From the NCBI GenBank assembly GCA_000469685.2, contig LS997565.1, positions 23,327,272 through 23,391,271 of the forward strand: 64,000 nucleotides of DNA, written 5' to 3'. The first letter of the stretch is position 1, and each line of letters begins with the position of its first letter. A model generated the notes under the pieces. The model worked only from the letters and a program-made list of their open reading frames with translations, was not told where the DNA came from and did not search any database. The DNA comes from Haemonchus contortus. Lineage: Eukaryota; Nematoda; Chromadorea; Rhabditida; Trichostrongylidae. The position numbers and the translations under genes are program-made. Positions 36,001 through 48,508 of the stretch are shown here, in pieces.

Positions 36001-38128
36001 CCACGAAAATTCAGTTCGCTCATTTCCTGCGTATCCTCAATAAAGAAATGAAAGCGAAAAAGAGTGACGGTTGCGGGAATACCGTGAGCTTACGGTTGGT
36101 TATGTCTATTGTAAAAGTAGACCGATTGCCTCGCAGCATAATGTGAAAAAGCTTTTTCAGCCTTTCCGCATGGCAATCAGACCTCCGTTCCATCTATGAC
36201 ATCGTGGTGCTGAACTCTTTGAATCAAATCGTCCTCGAACCGTTCACCGTCCCACTTCTACCCGACACCGCTTTTGTCCACTCGCCTTTGTTCCCAATAA
36301 GCAATCACTCGTCCATCACTTCCATTGTGAGGCTTCCGACTTTCCTGTAGATCAGTTTTAAGTGGCCAATTCCCACACGCTTGGATGCTGACTGGAACAA
36401 ATCGACAGCTCTACCATCAAGTCCAGATTCTTGTTTAGGATGTCATCGTTCGGCGATGGGAAAGCTCAGGTCTGGATCGATCGAAGATTTTACTGCAAAT
36501 CCCGTCCTATGGTATGGAACAGTTGCTGGTGAACAGATCCGACGTAGGGATCGGAAGGCCAACGGAAAAAGAATACGCCGTCATAGGTCAAGCAGAGGTA
36601 ATTTGTCAACTCAACAGAAGCACTTTCAGTTTTGTAGGAACTGGTATACAGAGCCCCTCGAGGCTTTCTACGGTGTGGCACATAAAGAGACCACTTCGGG
36701 TGTCGTCGAGTTTAGAAGCATCTCAGTTAGGACGCATTGATGGCCCAGAAAGCAGTATAGAGGGCTTAGTGCCACCTAATACTTCTAAAACAAACGTCGA
36801 TTGGTAGCTGATATCACTAGAAATTGAGCACCTTCGTCGCCAACGTTGTCATCCGATTGCTATACAGCGACTGAAATTGTTAACATGACCTCGTCCAACT
36901 TTAGAACTGTTTAGTCCAGAGAATACCTCAGAGATTGGAGCACTTGCGAATTTTCTCAATCTCTTCGCCACCGATAAACTATTCTGCATCAACGCCTTCA
37001 CCCCGTGACCCAATAAAGGTACATGGGATTATTGCGACCTGTGCTTTTATTGGGGTAGAACTGTTATTTTCCCATGGTCCTGAAATGATTTCTCCGTGTG
37101 CTGTCTGGCTTATAAAAGCTACCAATGTAAAGGCTTTCCTCCTCGAAGCCACTACCCTCCGCTGAAGCTGTGTCACACTAAACTAAACGGTAATAGAGAG
37201 AAAATCACAGTCCCACCATAAAAACCCAAGAATAGTCGGAAATGATAAAGGCAATGGCGGGTGTGCAGCATTCGTGCTCATGACCGATTCCATACTGAAT
37301 GAATGGGATGCGTTAGTTCCGTCTAACATATTCGGAGCTGGTGATAGGAGTAAAACAGTTTCCTTCTATTAAGCATCCAACAAAAATAAATATAATAAAA
37401 GGTCAAGATTGAGACGTAACTACCGGGAGAGATGTTGTTCTAAAAATCTTTAAGTTGTTTCAGTTGTGCCAACGTCTTAAATATGCGGGTACGGTTCGAG
37501 AAACTCACTGGGATTCCATGAGCGTAAACGCCTGGACGACTGGAGGAAGATGGATCAGCATTGATGACCAGCAAACTGTCAAATACAAGGTGGGGACTTG
37601 CTCAGCAGAAACCATCATATTACAGTGAACGGAAATGGTTATAGTGAACGTCCAAGCCGCAAATAATAGTTTGCTAAAAGGGGGTATTCCCTTTGGGACC
37701 AGCTAAGGCTGCACTGGACTTAATGTGAGGCAAAAAAGTGGAGAGAACCGTGAGCAGCCTCCTTCAATCCCTCCTGATAGAGGAAACAAATGTTATGTTA
37801 ACACTCACAGAGCAGGATGCGGCAAAAATATTCACGAATGTTTAGCGTATCTTCTTGATGATTCACTCTTCTGAATTTCAAAATTAAGTACGTAGCCTTC
37901 AAATGTAGTCAACAGATATCCCATGGTAAGCTTGCTGACCGAACACTCGATACTCTATGTTCGAAAGAAAATTGATTTTCATAACAAGTCGAAATTCAGA
38001 TGCGATACGCACTACGGGAAGGACTTGCCGGTGTTGGTCTGATGTCGTTAAACGAAGACGATCATATGGGTACTTGTGGATCCGGTGCTTTCCCAATATT
38101 ACGATCGATTGCTGCAAAATGTCATTAA
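21054..38128 (+). CDS. Secreted triple-GH18 chitinase-like protein, predicted non-catalytic
   Basis: Rebuilt from 27 exons with every splice phase agreeing (exon starts 21054, 21229, 21447, 26473, 26602, 27194, 27359, 28709, 28890, 29052, 29566, ~29772, 29935, 30167, 31595, 31757, 32999, 33372, 34244, 35127, 35569, 35755, 35905, 36161, 36439, 37464, 38000; stop at 38126). The product is about 1,083 residues: a signal peptide (MSLRTSVAFFCLTLLVVIEDVKS), then GH18 domains at about 28-357, 374-721 and 740-1083, the last after a Cys-rich linker. Each domain shows the family order: first strand with CTHFVYGF-type ending, catalytic strand, KIVVGL or KILLQIPSYG strand, RWISIDDQQT-like segment and a GLAGVGLMSLNEDD-type last strand. 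The DGxDxDxE motif reads DGVFLRME, SGVEISWT and NGVELRCA, and the strand-8 Trp is Ser, His and Met. It is therefore probably a chitin/glycan binder or structural protein, comparable in idea to the C. elegans CHIL chitinase-like proteins. The exon-12 acceptor (GATGTTGAG) is the weakest join. Confidence 0.88.
23676..23950 (+). repeat. tRNA-derived SINE in GH18 intron 3
   Basis: Head GCGGAGGTGTGCTAATATG, B-box-like GGGTTTGAATCCC near 23729-23741 (one change from the optimum), full body including GGCTGACCACCGCAAG and CACTACGATTCTGAATGG, end at a GACGGGATTTATTAAG stretch. Same strand as the host gene. Confidence 0.85.
24368..24520. mobile_element. 153-bp inverted-repeat element with 13-bp target-site duplication
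   Basis: Two arms of about 41 bases, GGTATGAAGGTGTTGG... at 24376-24416 and its inverted counterpart at 24479-24519, agree at roughly 80% of positions. The direct repeat AGAATGGTAAGTA flanks the element at 24355-24367 and 24521-24533, which is a target-site duplication. Between the arms, the minus strand reads CTGACGA, a GGCG-AGAA-CGCC hairpin, then GAAAC (24434-24459). These are the core words of a hammerhead ribozyme, with one extra A before the hairpin. Penelope-like elements are known to carry hammerhead motifs, and this window has a Penelope-like reverse transcriptase at 61.6-62.2 kb, so a non-autonomous relative is possible but unproven. Confidence 0.7.
35320..35417. repeat. Near-perfect 46-bp hairpin in GH18 intron 20
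   Basis: Left arm 35320-35365 and right arm 35372-35417 are inverted copies matching at 40 of 46 positions; four of the six differences would still be G-U pairs in RNA, on at least one strand. The loop is only six bases (CACACA). It lies in the intron between the 35127-35223 and 35569-35699 exons. It may be a MITE-like foldback or a transcribed long hairpin. No target-site duplication was evident. Confidence 0.7.
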
Positions 38129-38138
38129 TCCTCAGGAA

Positions 38139-38144
38139 AATAAA
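38139..38144 (+). terminator. Polyadenylation signal of the GH18 gene
   Basis: AATAAA begins 11 bases after the stop codon, implying a very short 3' UTR, which is usual in nematodes. Other A-rich candidates follow. Confidence 0.4.
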
Positions 38145-39278
38145 AATTTGCAATTCGAGCAGCGATTTTCCACAACTTTTTGTTTCCCTGAAAAGGAGCC
38201 ATTGCCGTATTCGGAGAGCGCAAAATATTATGATGCCATCCAGAAATTTGGGAGGAATTGTTTTGAAAGAGACACTCTTCAAAAACATCAAAAACTTTAT
38301 TTAAAGCTATGCGGCTGACTAACAAAACAAGAACCGGGGAAAACGATACGAAATGTTTGCAACGCAAGAGATCAAATTCCTCTATAACCAATGGTGAAGC
38401 GGAAAGTAGTGAAACAAAGAACGAAGCTTAGAGCTAGAAACTTCTCAGGTCAAATAAACGATTATGAGTTTGTAAGGCACATACGTGTAGCCACAAAAGG
38501 ACTGGTATCAGTTGTCTAATACTTCACTGTGTGCCGGAGAAGCCGGCTCCGCGGAGCTGCCAAAGAGACAATAACTGCTTTGTTCCTCCGACTGTACATC
38601 ATTCACCGGGTTATCACGGTTTTCTGGAAAATGAAGTGAGTTGCGCATATGAAGTCAGTGGGACTCGTCGCAAACCTTTCGCGCAGTACTGAAAGACGGG
38701 ATTTTGACAATTTGTCCATTGCGCGAGGGCCTATTTCATATGAAGGATTGTCAGAAACTGGTTTTCCAGTAATGTGTGAATCAGTATGCATTCGTTAGAG
38801 AAACCAAGACACACTATGGAGTCACTTCTAAACGCTGATTCACTTTGAACAACTTGGTTATATTTGCATTTGAGCGCTCTTCATGTACCAGCGCTCCAGC
38901 ATTGCCAATTAGCACTCGTTTTGATGATCCATTTTGTTGCTTATAACGACTGCCGACAAAATACCATTAATCTATGACAGCAGTGATTTTCTATACCCTA
39001 ACAGCCCAGATATGAAAAGCAGCTCATCCGTCCCGAGCACTACCTCAAAAACTGTCAGCTATCTGGTTCATACCTCCCCGCTTCGTATCGTTTTGTTCGA
39101 ATCCTACATTACACTTCAGACGAATGAGCTGTAGATTCGCGGCAAAGATAGAGAGCTCAGAATGCCGCATAGCACTCACTTCGAAAGGCAATGAAATGGA
39201 AACTCTGCCCCAAATCAGTGAAAGAAGCACAACATAGAAGGTAAATTGGGAGGAGCAGTACGAGTTTCTTTCGGGTCT
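38145..39278. other. Intergenic, convergent genes
   Basis: Lies between the 3' ends of the plus-strand GH18 gene and the minus-strand ICE2-like gene. Only short unrelated open frames are present. Confidence 0.5.
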
Positions 39279-42200
39279 TCATAAACACAGCACTGCAAAA
39301 GCTTGAAAGTACAATTTACCTTGCAATTGGAGCACTTTTCGTCTTTTGGCATTTTCCTTCTTTCGTTGACGATTCCTTTTCGCTCCGATTTTCGACTTAT
39401 CCTCACCCTGGAAGTATGAGAATAGGTCTCTTGAAAAACAGCTGTGTCGGACGATGTGTATGAAATGTCTCTTTACTGTCTGGTTCCAAAGAAGAGTATG
39501 AATTTTGAACCTATGACACTCCAATATTCAAGCTCACATAAAGTTTTCGTGGCGCTGAAAGCAAATCAAATAATTCAAAAGTACAACTTGTTTCTGATCA
39601 ACCCACATGTTTCCCAACCATAAAGACAGAACAATTTACTGAAGCTGAAAGTACTTTTCGGTGGCACAGTACTTCGCAGTATCAAAACTGCTAGGATTGA
39701 TAACTGTAACCGGGTCCATAGTCGAAATGAAATGACAGATTTCGTAACCAGTTTCTGCTCTGACACTTTTGAATGGTTCCGCTCCTCTTCTGAATGGTTT
39801 TGAATAACTTACCAATCGCATGGAGCCCTCCGGCAAAGGCGTACGGGCTGTGAAATGAAGTTTGCTGTTCGGAGCCACATAACAACCGGGAGCACGTTTC
39901 TGCACAACCTGGAAAATCACATAATTCTCTGACCAAGACGTACACGAACGGCTTTCACCTTATGATTCACCAATAGAAGTTGATCTCTTCGAGAAAAACA
40001 AACAAGCATTATTTGCTCCATCCTCATTTGAAAGTTGTAGACTGCCTTCAACTATTAAAAAAGCGTGTTTTTTTTTTTTCGGAAAACCTCTTACTCTGAC
40101 TCTCATGCACTTCACCGCGTCTTTGTCTTCATTGACCCTCATCTCAAACCACTTTTTAGTTAGTGCCAGGAAGACTACACCATGACTCAACATAAAGAGC
40201 AATGAACCTCGAAACTCGAGTGAGAAAAGGAAGAACTAGCGGCCCCAAGAAAGAAATGAAGGGGCGTTACCAAGAAGGATCTCGCCGAAGGTGATAACAG
40301 AAGAGTGAAAGCAAAAGCGCTGTAGACATGAGAAAATGGCGATCACCATAGCAGACTTTGCGACGGGGCAAGATTAGCACAACAGAGAAGAGGGGAAAAA
40401 TGACGAGAAAACACTTCTATGTCTACACTCTTCCTTTACATTCCAAATGTCGACAAAGGCATAAGTTCTAGGAGGGGAGGGGGAGGGGGTCAAGCGGAAT
40501 GAATACATTACACACCACTGATCCACCCGCACAAGTTCACTTCTTCATTAATTTTCTATTTTTTCCAAATATCTCAATATTACTGATCTACATACAAATT
40601 ATTGGATATATACATAAAATCGAACCTGCCATTGCAAAGGTATAACCGCTTCGAGTCCATTAAAGACGTCGCGAATGCGTACAGAAGGTTGAGCAACGAG
40701 GACCGCCTCTTTTTCACAATCCAAAACATCACTCCTAGAAAATTACGTCACTGGTCATCACGAAAATGTACACGAAAATGGCGTGGGCACAAGATTAAGA
40801 GCTCTGCTCAAGCGTCTTCGCGGAAAACATTAGGTCTGCCTGTATCCAAAGAACTTTCTAGAAGATCCTGTATTTCCTGAATCCTGTGGAAAAGAGCATT
40901 TGTATCATTCTATCAGTTATCAACCATGTTCATATTCTCCGCTAAAAGAGTTATCGGAAACTCGACAGTAAAAACACTACATAAGTCGAACTGGTGTATG
41001 GAAAACCCAATCCAAACAATTTTCTCTTCCTATTTGATTGAGGAAACTGAAAGGTGTCCTTAAGCCTCGTGAACTTCTGAAAAAAAAACTTACGAAGTCG
41101 CACTTTCGTCCAACTGAGGGAGAATTTTGACGACACCATCATGTCTATTTACAAGCATATAGTCACCATGAGAAAGGTGGCTGATTTCTTCCAAAAGTCG
41201 AGCGAAACGAGAAGTGTAGGCAGATACCCTAGATCAAATCTTTTTTCATCCCCAACTATTATAGGAATCAGAAAACACATAAACATTGTACATCATTTTC
41301 GCATCTTGTCTATGAGTAGGTCCAGTCCATTGCTGTTCACTTCCAACGGCATCTTCGAAACTAAATGACTACTTTTATACATGCCCAGGTAGACAATACA
41401 AAGGAAAAAGTTGGAACCTTTGGGATATCCAGTGCTGAATCTGCAGCAGATGTTTTCCCCTGAAATCGCACTTTCAGACAACTGTATCGCTCTCCATCAA
41501 AAAGTGCGGTATGGTGCTGATCTTCTTCACTTAAACCAAATCGAAGCTTATTGAAGAGCGTGGTAGCTTGCTATCACGAGGACCAACGCTCTCCCGGAAC
41601 TGTACCACACAGCGTCCACTACCAGAGTACCTGATGGATCTAACAGGAAATACAGTAAATTTCATACATGTAATGGGTCCTGAAGAGAGCATGATTTGCA
41701 GACTGCTTGAAAATCTCTTTGCAATAATTCCAGCCAGATTCTGCGTCCAGTAAGCGCTAAATTATGTAATATTACGTATTGAATGGAAGATTGTACTTCG
41801 TTTAGATTATCAAAAATGGTTATCATCGAAACACACCATCGCTCCAGCGTTCGGGACATATTCAACTTTGGGTTGAAATGATAACGCCATGGATTTTAAG
41901 GATTGATGCCCTTCTGAGCAGAGCGGTGCCGCACGAGAGCGCAGTAGAATGTTTGATCCAATAATAGAGAACACGGAGTACGTTTTACCTGGAAAGCTCA
42001 CGAGTAGCACGTCTAACTGAAAGTGCAAGAATATAACTAGAAAAAGTTATGCTCAGTAATACCTTTACTATACATAACGTGCTCACGTCTCTTAGTTTGT
42101 CTGTCGCAACGTTTGGTATTACCTGAGGAAGCGCCCGGGGAAGTTCGGCCAAGTTTGGGTGGGGGAAAGGGCAAGATGAATAGAGCACGTGTAAACTCTT

Positions 42201-45200
42201 CATGCTTGGGAGCAGGTAATGCACATTATTGGGCAGTGCAAAGTATACGATTTTCTGACTGCGAAGCGTACTCCCCGAAGGCTGTACTTTCCACATAGAT
42301 CCATGACTCGAATCCATCATAGCCTATGGGCCACATCATGAGGGGCGCAGCTCAAATCGAAAAATATTTAGCCCTTCCATGAGGTTCTTTGCTGTGATGC
42401 ACGTGCTAGTCGGCATAGCCAAATTGGGCGCTCACAGAAGCAAGTCAAGGGATGTTGAACAAACTCGTATAATAAGAACATCAGAAAAAAACCTACCATT
42501 TTCAGAAAAATTGACGGCATTTGATGTTCCAGGCTGACTTGACAACGCCTCAAGGGAAGGAAGTATGGAGTCGAGAGGATCGCAGAAGTCACTCAAATAG
42601 AATGTTCAATCGGAAACATTTAAAGTGATTTTTCGAAATAGCTCATTTCACAAACCTTTGCTTTACATCTGTGCCGGTTTTCGGCTTCTTCATTGATGGT
42701 TCACTGGAGTCAGTCTTTACTTCAGCCACCATGCTCTTTTTGGAAACATAGGAAGTCTTTAGTAAATATTTTATGAACTGCCTTTGAATGGCCACACGTT
42801 GAACTGCTCCAAGAATGCGCGGTTTACCAAGAACAGCAATATTCGTTGTTTTTCCTTAAAAAATATTGAAAATACGCTGCGCTAAAATTACAGCACGATT
42901 AAAACTTTGAACATTACTGTCGTGTACCCAACATTCCGAGTTCAACAACAAAAACGATGCATTCGAGAAGGATGTCACCTTGAACCACTTTCTCGATGAC
43001 ACGAATAGGCACAGCATAGGAATGTTCATGCCCAGCAAAAGGATCGCTCATTAAATGGCAAGCAGTCGTGGCATCCATAGCTATACGAACACCATTCTCG
43101 ATGCACATTTTTGTCACAGTCTGAAAAAAAAAATGGCACAGCGTTTGACAGAGTAACGACATAAGCTTGTAATTAAAATTTCACATCGAATTCATCAAGC
43201 AGTCGGTTTGCATCAGACGCTTCAGGAGGGTAGTCATTATACAATCTTGATGTTTCCAGCATACAGCGATTGACGAGACTTGGAAGCTAAAGAACCGAAT
43301 CATTGGCAGTCCTAGTTTAGAACAGAACAAGTCTTCCCTTCTTCAATAACAATGGTACAAAACGGGCGGACAGGGCAGAGAGAACTGCCTAATGAGCATG
43401 TGTAGAATTTACCTGTATTCTATCGTGACGACCCTTAAGGATGGTTGTGACAAGCCTTGGAAAGCTGTCTTTACCCAACGGAACACTCTGAAGTTTCCAA
43501 TCGATTGAACAGACAGGTGTGGAGAAATCGAATTTCTGTGGGAAGTTCTTGTCGGACCACCGCTTTCTCCATCGCTTCTGAAACCCTGGTTTAGGAAAGT
43601 TATGCACCTGATTGAAATACGTGAAAAATCCGAGAGAAAAAATGAAAAAAAAACGAACCAAAATAAAACCATAGGCCAAGTCGTGCACAAACGATAATGG
43701 ATGAGTCGTGAGAATCGATCCTTCGCGTTCTAGCTCGCTCTCTATCGAATCCACAATAAGGGACTCCATATAACTTCGCTCAGGATCCGCTCTCTTTTGA
43801 AATTCCTACAAGAGAGAATCCACTGCAAGAAATCCATGTGGATGAAAGAAAGCGACACTTTAAACTACGGCACTATCTCCTCGTGCATAGCATGCTGATC
43901 CGAATGAAAGAAATACATTCAAGGTCTCACCGGTAGGGAAGCTCAGGGAAATAAAAGTTGTAAACGCAAGACGATATACCTTGAATTCTTTCAAATTCTG
44001 CATGAATCTAAATGAACCCGAATTCATCACATTCTGGCATATCGCTAGAAAACGGTTCTGTTCGTTTTGATTGAGTCCCTGAAATTCAATAAATATTAAC
44101 AATGGGATGAGACATCATAAGCTGTATAATACTGACAGAAAGAACTCCTCGAGGAAACAAGGATTGTACATTGGGACACCATGGGATACGTTCGGGAGGC
44201 TGAACGAAAAGTGAGAAACTTCAAGTAAAAAAAAAAACAAAAAATCATGGAGAGTAAAAGGAATTCCGAGCAGGTTACATTGACTCTGGTAGATTTCTGG
44301 TCATTCTCCTTCCTAGACGGCCCATCTTTTTCAGCTTTTGCGCGCTGACGCAGTTTGATCATAAACTCATGGGCTTGTGCTCTGAAATGACCAAGTGAGC
44401 AGTGAGCATACTGGATGACAACGTTCAGTAATACTTCACTGCCGACATACTTGCCCAGCTTCTTCAGCTTCACGATTTCGTATATCAAGTGACTGTCCGA
44501 AAGCTCAAATGAACGCTTATACAAGTGTGCATCTATTTCCTCCTCCGACAAAATCATCTTCACTTTCTGGAAATGAAAACAGTGGCCCCGTCCTGTTGTG
44601 AGAACACATGGCTGATCCAACTAAAACAGTCACAAATGGAAAGCTAACTACCTGTTTTTTGTTCTTCGGAAGTTTCTTCGGCTTTTCAACTTTTGCTGTT
44701 TCCTCTTCCATCTGTTTCTCCTTCTGAGCTTCATCATGCGCTTCCGGAACTAAACAAGCTTCTAAAGCATAACGCTAATGCAAAATGATAGGACCCATAT
44801 TGAAACAGAATATCAGCTTCCATAGATCAAGGCCTATTGCAATCGCCATTACCGGGACGACTCTTACAAGCAGCTCATATAGAGAAGTTGCCCAAGCGTT
44901 CCCCATGGTTTCACGTGGATCATGCGGAATAGCTACCTTCAGACCAGCACAGAATGATAGAGCAGGCTCCAAGCAATTAAAAAAACTCATAAGTAGGGAT
45001 TGTCGGGTACGGTAAATGGCTAATCATTGCTTAGCTGTAAAGGAGCAACCCAAATGAGAATGCAACTTACTGCGCACGTTGCGCCGCTCTCGAAAACATC
45101 ATACGTAATTCAGAATGGGAAGACTTGGGAGTGAAGGTTGACGGCCCTACTTAAATCACCCTCGCCTTGCAAGAGACATCGCGCTTATAACACCAAAAAA

Positions 45201-47750
45201 CGTATTTATAACACTGGACATCGAGTGTTCGAACTTGGAGCTGGTCGAGTTGTATAGCGCTTTTGGAAAGAAGGGCTTAAGACTGAAATTATCGAAAACG
45301 ATGAGAGACGGATGAGAAACGGATTGGTATCTGATGCTCCCTTGACGCTAATGGAACGAATATCTCCGAATGCTCTCACTACGCGCAGCACCGGAGCTGA
45401 GCAGAAGGAAACGCGCGGTGTAGGGGGCATTTAAGAACATCGAGGAGTATGAAGGACAAGGAATAAAGGGCTCCGTGCTCATCTTTTCGACACTGCGCTC
45501 CTTCCTGCTTTGACATAGGGCTCAGAGGCTTGAACTCTACGGAAGCAGGATGATAGTTCCTGGCCTCGTCAACACGAAAGAACAGGGGTGCCATTGCCTC
45601 GCCAAAAAAATGGAAGAACAGATGGGCCGGACACATTATGCGATATCGTGCTGACCGTTGAACTAGGGCGGTTATTGAGCAGATTTCTTGGGACATCGAA
45701 CACTTGTAAGGGCCGCAAAGGGGCGATGGTCAGACTTCTTCACGAAAGCTTTAAACTGAAAGAAAACTTTGACTAGAGTCTCTCGAGCGAGGACGATTCA
45801 CTGGACCCTCTGGCTCGCGATAGGGACGAATGGAGACGCTCGAGCTCGCTCGTCCGCTTTGCGATTTTGTATGATCGCCCCGACCTTTTCAGCGAAATTT
45901 GTCAGAGTTCAGCACTAGTGTGCGCTTTCTGTCCTGCAGTTGAAACCAATCCAATAGATATGGTGATTCTATTTGTTTCAACATCCCAGTTCGACAAACC
46001 CTCATCAACGAACCATTCTTGTAGCTTTCTAATTCTTCCGGGCCCGTTCTCAGTCGGTGCATAGGGGCATCATGCAACGATGTTACTTAAGGGTTCCAGA
46101 ATAGCTGAGTCTCTCTAGATGGAGCAATCATATCCATGCAGAGGCTCGTCGACGAAAGAGAAGTAACAGTTACGAGGGGTTGATACTAATAGGTCCTTCA
46201 TGAACTATCACTGGAATGTTTACGAGGCAAGTTAAATCAAAAATGTGAGGGGCAAACCAAAATTCCAGGAGTGGCTTTCTTCAGTCCGGCCTTATATTCA
46301 ACAATTTCATGCAAGGTTATGGACAGTACTGCGGATATCTCGGCAACATGAGTCACGGAAAGGGGCGGTGCTAAGGCGCTCCAAATTGGTATCAAAACGG
46401 TACGTACAACGGAAAAAAGAGTAAAGGTAAGAAACGGGTCAAAAAATGAAATGAGGGGGACAATCACGCTGTGGGTGGAGCGTCTCCGCAGTGGGCGGTA
46501 CATTCTGAACAAATTTTGTTCTCGATCTCACCACAATCTGGAAGGTAGAAGAAATTGTATAGAGGTAAGAAAGGTCCAGTGCTAAACATGAGTAAACCAT
46601 ACATTGCTCCGCCTACGACGGGTGGAGCGTGCTCCCAGTCAGGGGTACTTTCTCCAGAACTTCAGAACCCAATCCTTTTTTCTAAAACAAAAAATTCTTC
46701 TTTTCTATTTCTAAAAAAATTCTAAAACAAAAAAAGTTCTAAAACACAAAAAAATAATTTGAGGCTATTGGAAGAATAGTGATTAAGTCTTTGTAAGGGA
46801 CAAAGTGCGTGAGAAAGTCATAGACCCATATTAATGACACTGTTAAAAGTTCGCTACCGTCATGCGACCCGTGTTAGCGTGTCTTACGATTAGCGAAACT
46901 GGTAAGGTAATTAACTGTAAGTGGCGGCACACCTTAACGCACCAGCGTTCGCGAAATTGACTGCCTTTCCACTAATGAAACAATTCGATGAGAATGATAA
47001 TGACAGAATGATAACAGCAGATAATGACATGAAAAAAATTCACTCACTAATCCATGGGGGCGGTCCATTCTCGTACAGCAGTTCTTTACCACCAAATTGT
47101 TCTTTTGCGCGTTTCATTACACATTGAAAGCAAAACTGTTGCACATGACTGGCCGCAGCTAAAAGCAAACAGTAGGCTCTAGAAAAGGTACATTGCAATG
47201 GTACAAATGGTATTTCCCTTGAAGTCATTCGAACCTCTTTAGGAAAGCTAATTACAAGATTAGAACAAAATAACTCACCAACGGCATCCAATTTCTCGAG
47301 CAGCTCCATCATTATTGGACACATTTCAGCCTTGCCGGGTGCCATCCCTAGGTGTCCAAACGGCGCTGGAATATCTTTCACCTGCGCAACAGATAATGAT
47401 TTCATGCCACTTGACTTTTTTGTATAACCAAAGATCTCACCTCGTGACGCCCAGCAGCTCTATGATGCGAGGATTTGCTTTCAGAAAGTTGATCTAAAAT
47501 ATGAAAAGTCTTGTACTGCCATAAAAACTGGCAACTTGCTGGAATGGTACACACGGGAAGATTGGCATTATTCAAAATGGGGAGGGAAGAATGGGAAGGG
47601 AAACAAATTACGCGCCAAATCCGTTTCCCGCTCAATTCCAACCTGTCAATACCAGACCATTGGGTCCGCTGCTTCCCTTATCTTAGCTATGCATTTCATC
47701 TCCAAATACCCCAACATGGCGCGAAGTATGAGCACTCCCTTACCAGCAGT
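39279..47750 (-). CDS. Little elongation complex subunit 2 (ICE2/NARG2)-like protein
   Basis: Thirteen minus-strand exons join in phase down to 42497: 47750-47744 (end of an exon), 47538-47441, 47381-47279, 47158-47048, 44749-44652, 44566-44279, 44078-43980, 43805-43659, 43607-43413, 43286-43185, 43120-42979, 42854-42656, 42591-42497. After a gap near 42.1-42.4 kb, 42016-41837 and 41756 to about 41668 join each other. Later segments at about 41.1 kb, 39.9 kb and 39407-39320 lead to a basic tail and a stop at 39279. As I recall the human protein, EYVPNAGAM in exon 42016-41837 fits its KVEYQACYGVEAL region, and HEHSYAVPIRVIEKV fits its EIPVCIQVIP segment. ICE2 acts with ELL, ICE1 and ZC3H8 in transcription of small nuclear RNA genes. 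The N-terminal exons (47.0-47.75 kb) could belong to a different gene, and the true start was not found. Confidence 0.55.
45230..45845 (+). pseudogene. Decayed RTE-type retrotransposon, C-terminal reverse transcriptase part
   Basis: Scattered over shifting frames with stops are ELSRRKRA-GAFKNIE, LFDTALLPALT-GSEA, RWAGHIMRYRADR-TRAV, and LARDRDEWRR, in the order found at the end of RTE-clade non-LTR retrotransposon proteins of nematodes. At least six stops or frame changes are needed. It lies antisense in the 2.3-kb intron (47047-44750) of the ICE2-like gene. Confidence 0.75.
46676..46755. repeat. A-rich short tandem repeat
   Basis: Repeated TTCTAAAACAAAAAA-like units, three to four imperfect copies, in the same intron as the RTE relic. 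Confidence 0.6.
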
Positions 47751-48508
47751 GGCTACACCAAGCGAAGACTGTGAATTTTGCACGATCAGAAGATAAACCT
47801 TAGGAAAATATGAGCGAGGAAGAGGAAAAGAAAGAGAGCGGAGACATTTCACATCGTTTCTCTCAAAAGAAGAAGAGATCATACGTATTGGATGTTTTCA
47901 AAAACGAGATGTGCGAGCTTGTCGAATCGAGTCTTGATTGACTTCCGATTCTAGGGCTCAGGAGCTACAAACTAAGAATTGTGCAGAAGGAATAAAAAAT
48001 TTCACAAAAGTGAAAGTTCAAAGAGTGAACGCACAGGATGCATTTATAGTGTCTGCGTTTTAAAGCCGACTAGAGCGTCAGAACGAGATATGAGGGTTTT
48101 ATCGCGAACGTCGGTGTACTGTCGGTGTGTGTACGCACTTACACTGATCCCAATCCTACAAATTTTGAAAAGATTTCGAGGAAAAAATCCTCATCCTGAA
48201 AATACGAAGGAATTCAAAATCCAATCAGGAAAGATGATCTTCAAGGGATTTGTGGACTTACAACGACGCACGTGCAGACAAATATAACAACAAAACTTTC
48301 AATATTTCCAGTGTAATTAGATTGACTGAGATGAAGAAGCCAGAAATTGGTAATTCGAGAAAATCCAACCTACGACAATGTTGCTCCGACAAATAAGTTT
48401 CGAATTTCGCGCCCCTGCATGTCTGTCGGGCAGAGTCAAGACGACGAGGGTTTCCGCTGTTCGTTGTGCTTGCCGACTTTTCATTTTTGGGCCTAAAGCA
48501 GCTCAACC
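47751..48508. other. Divergent intergenic region between ICE2-like and rpl-7A genes
   Basis: Holds the 5' sides of both neighbours, so it probably contains both promoters; no motif could be fixed by eye. Short frames on both strands show nothing recognisable. Confidence 0.4.

Noticed and set aside
36651..36807. Further GH18 exon
   Set aside because: The open frame after the acceptor at 36638 does not resemble the family, and the exons on either side (ending 36597, starting 37464) join in phase and fit the GH18 order without it.
43389..43769. Read-through of 57 bases between two ICE2-like exons as coding
   Set aside because: The frame stays open, but the stretch is T-rich and bounded by a phase-matched donor and acceptor, so a short intron is more likely; not certain.
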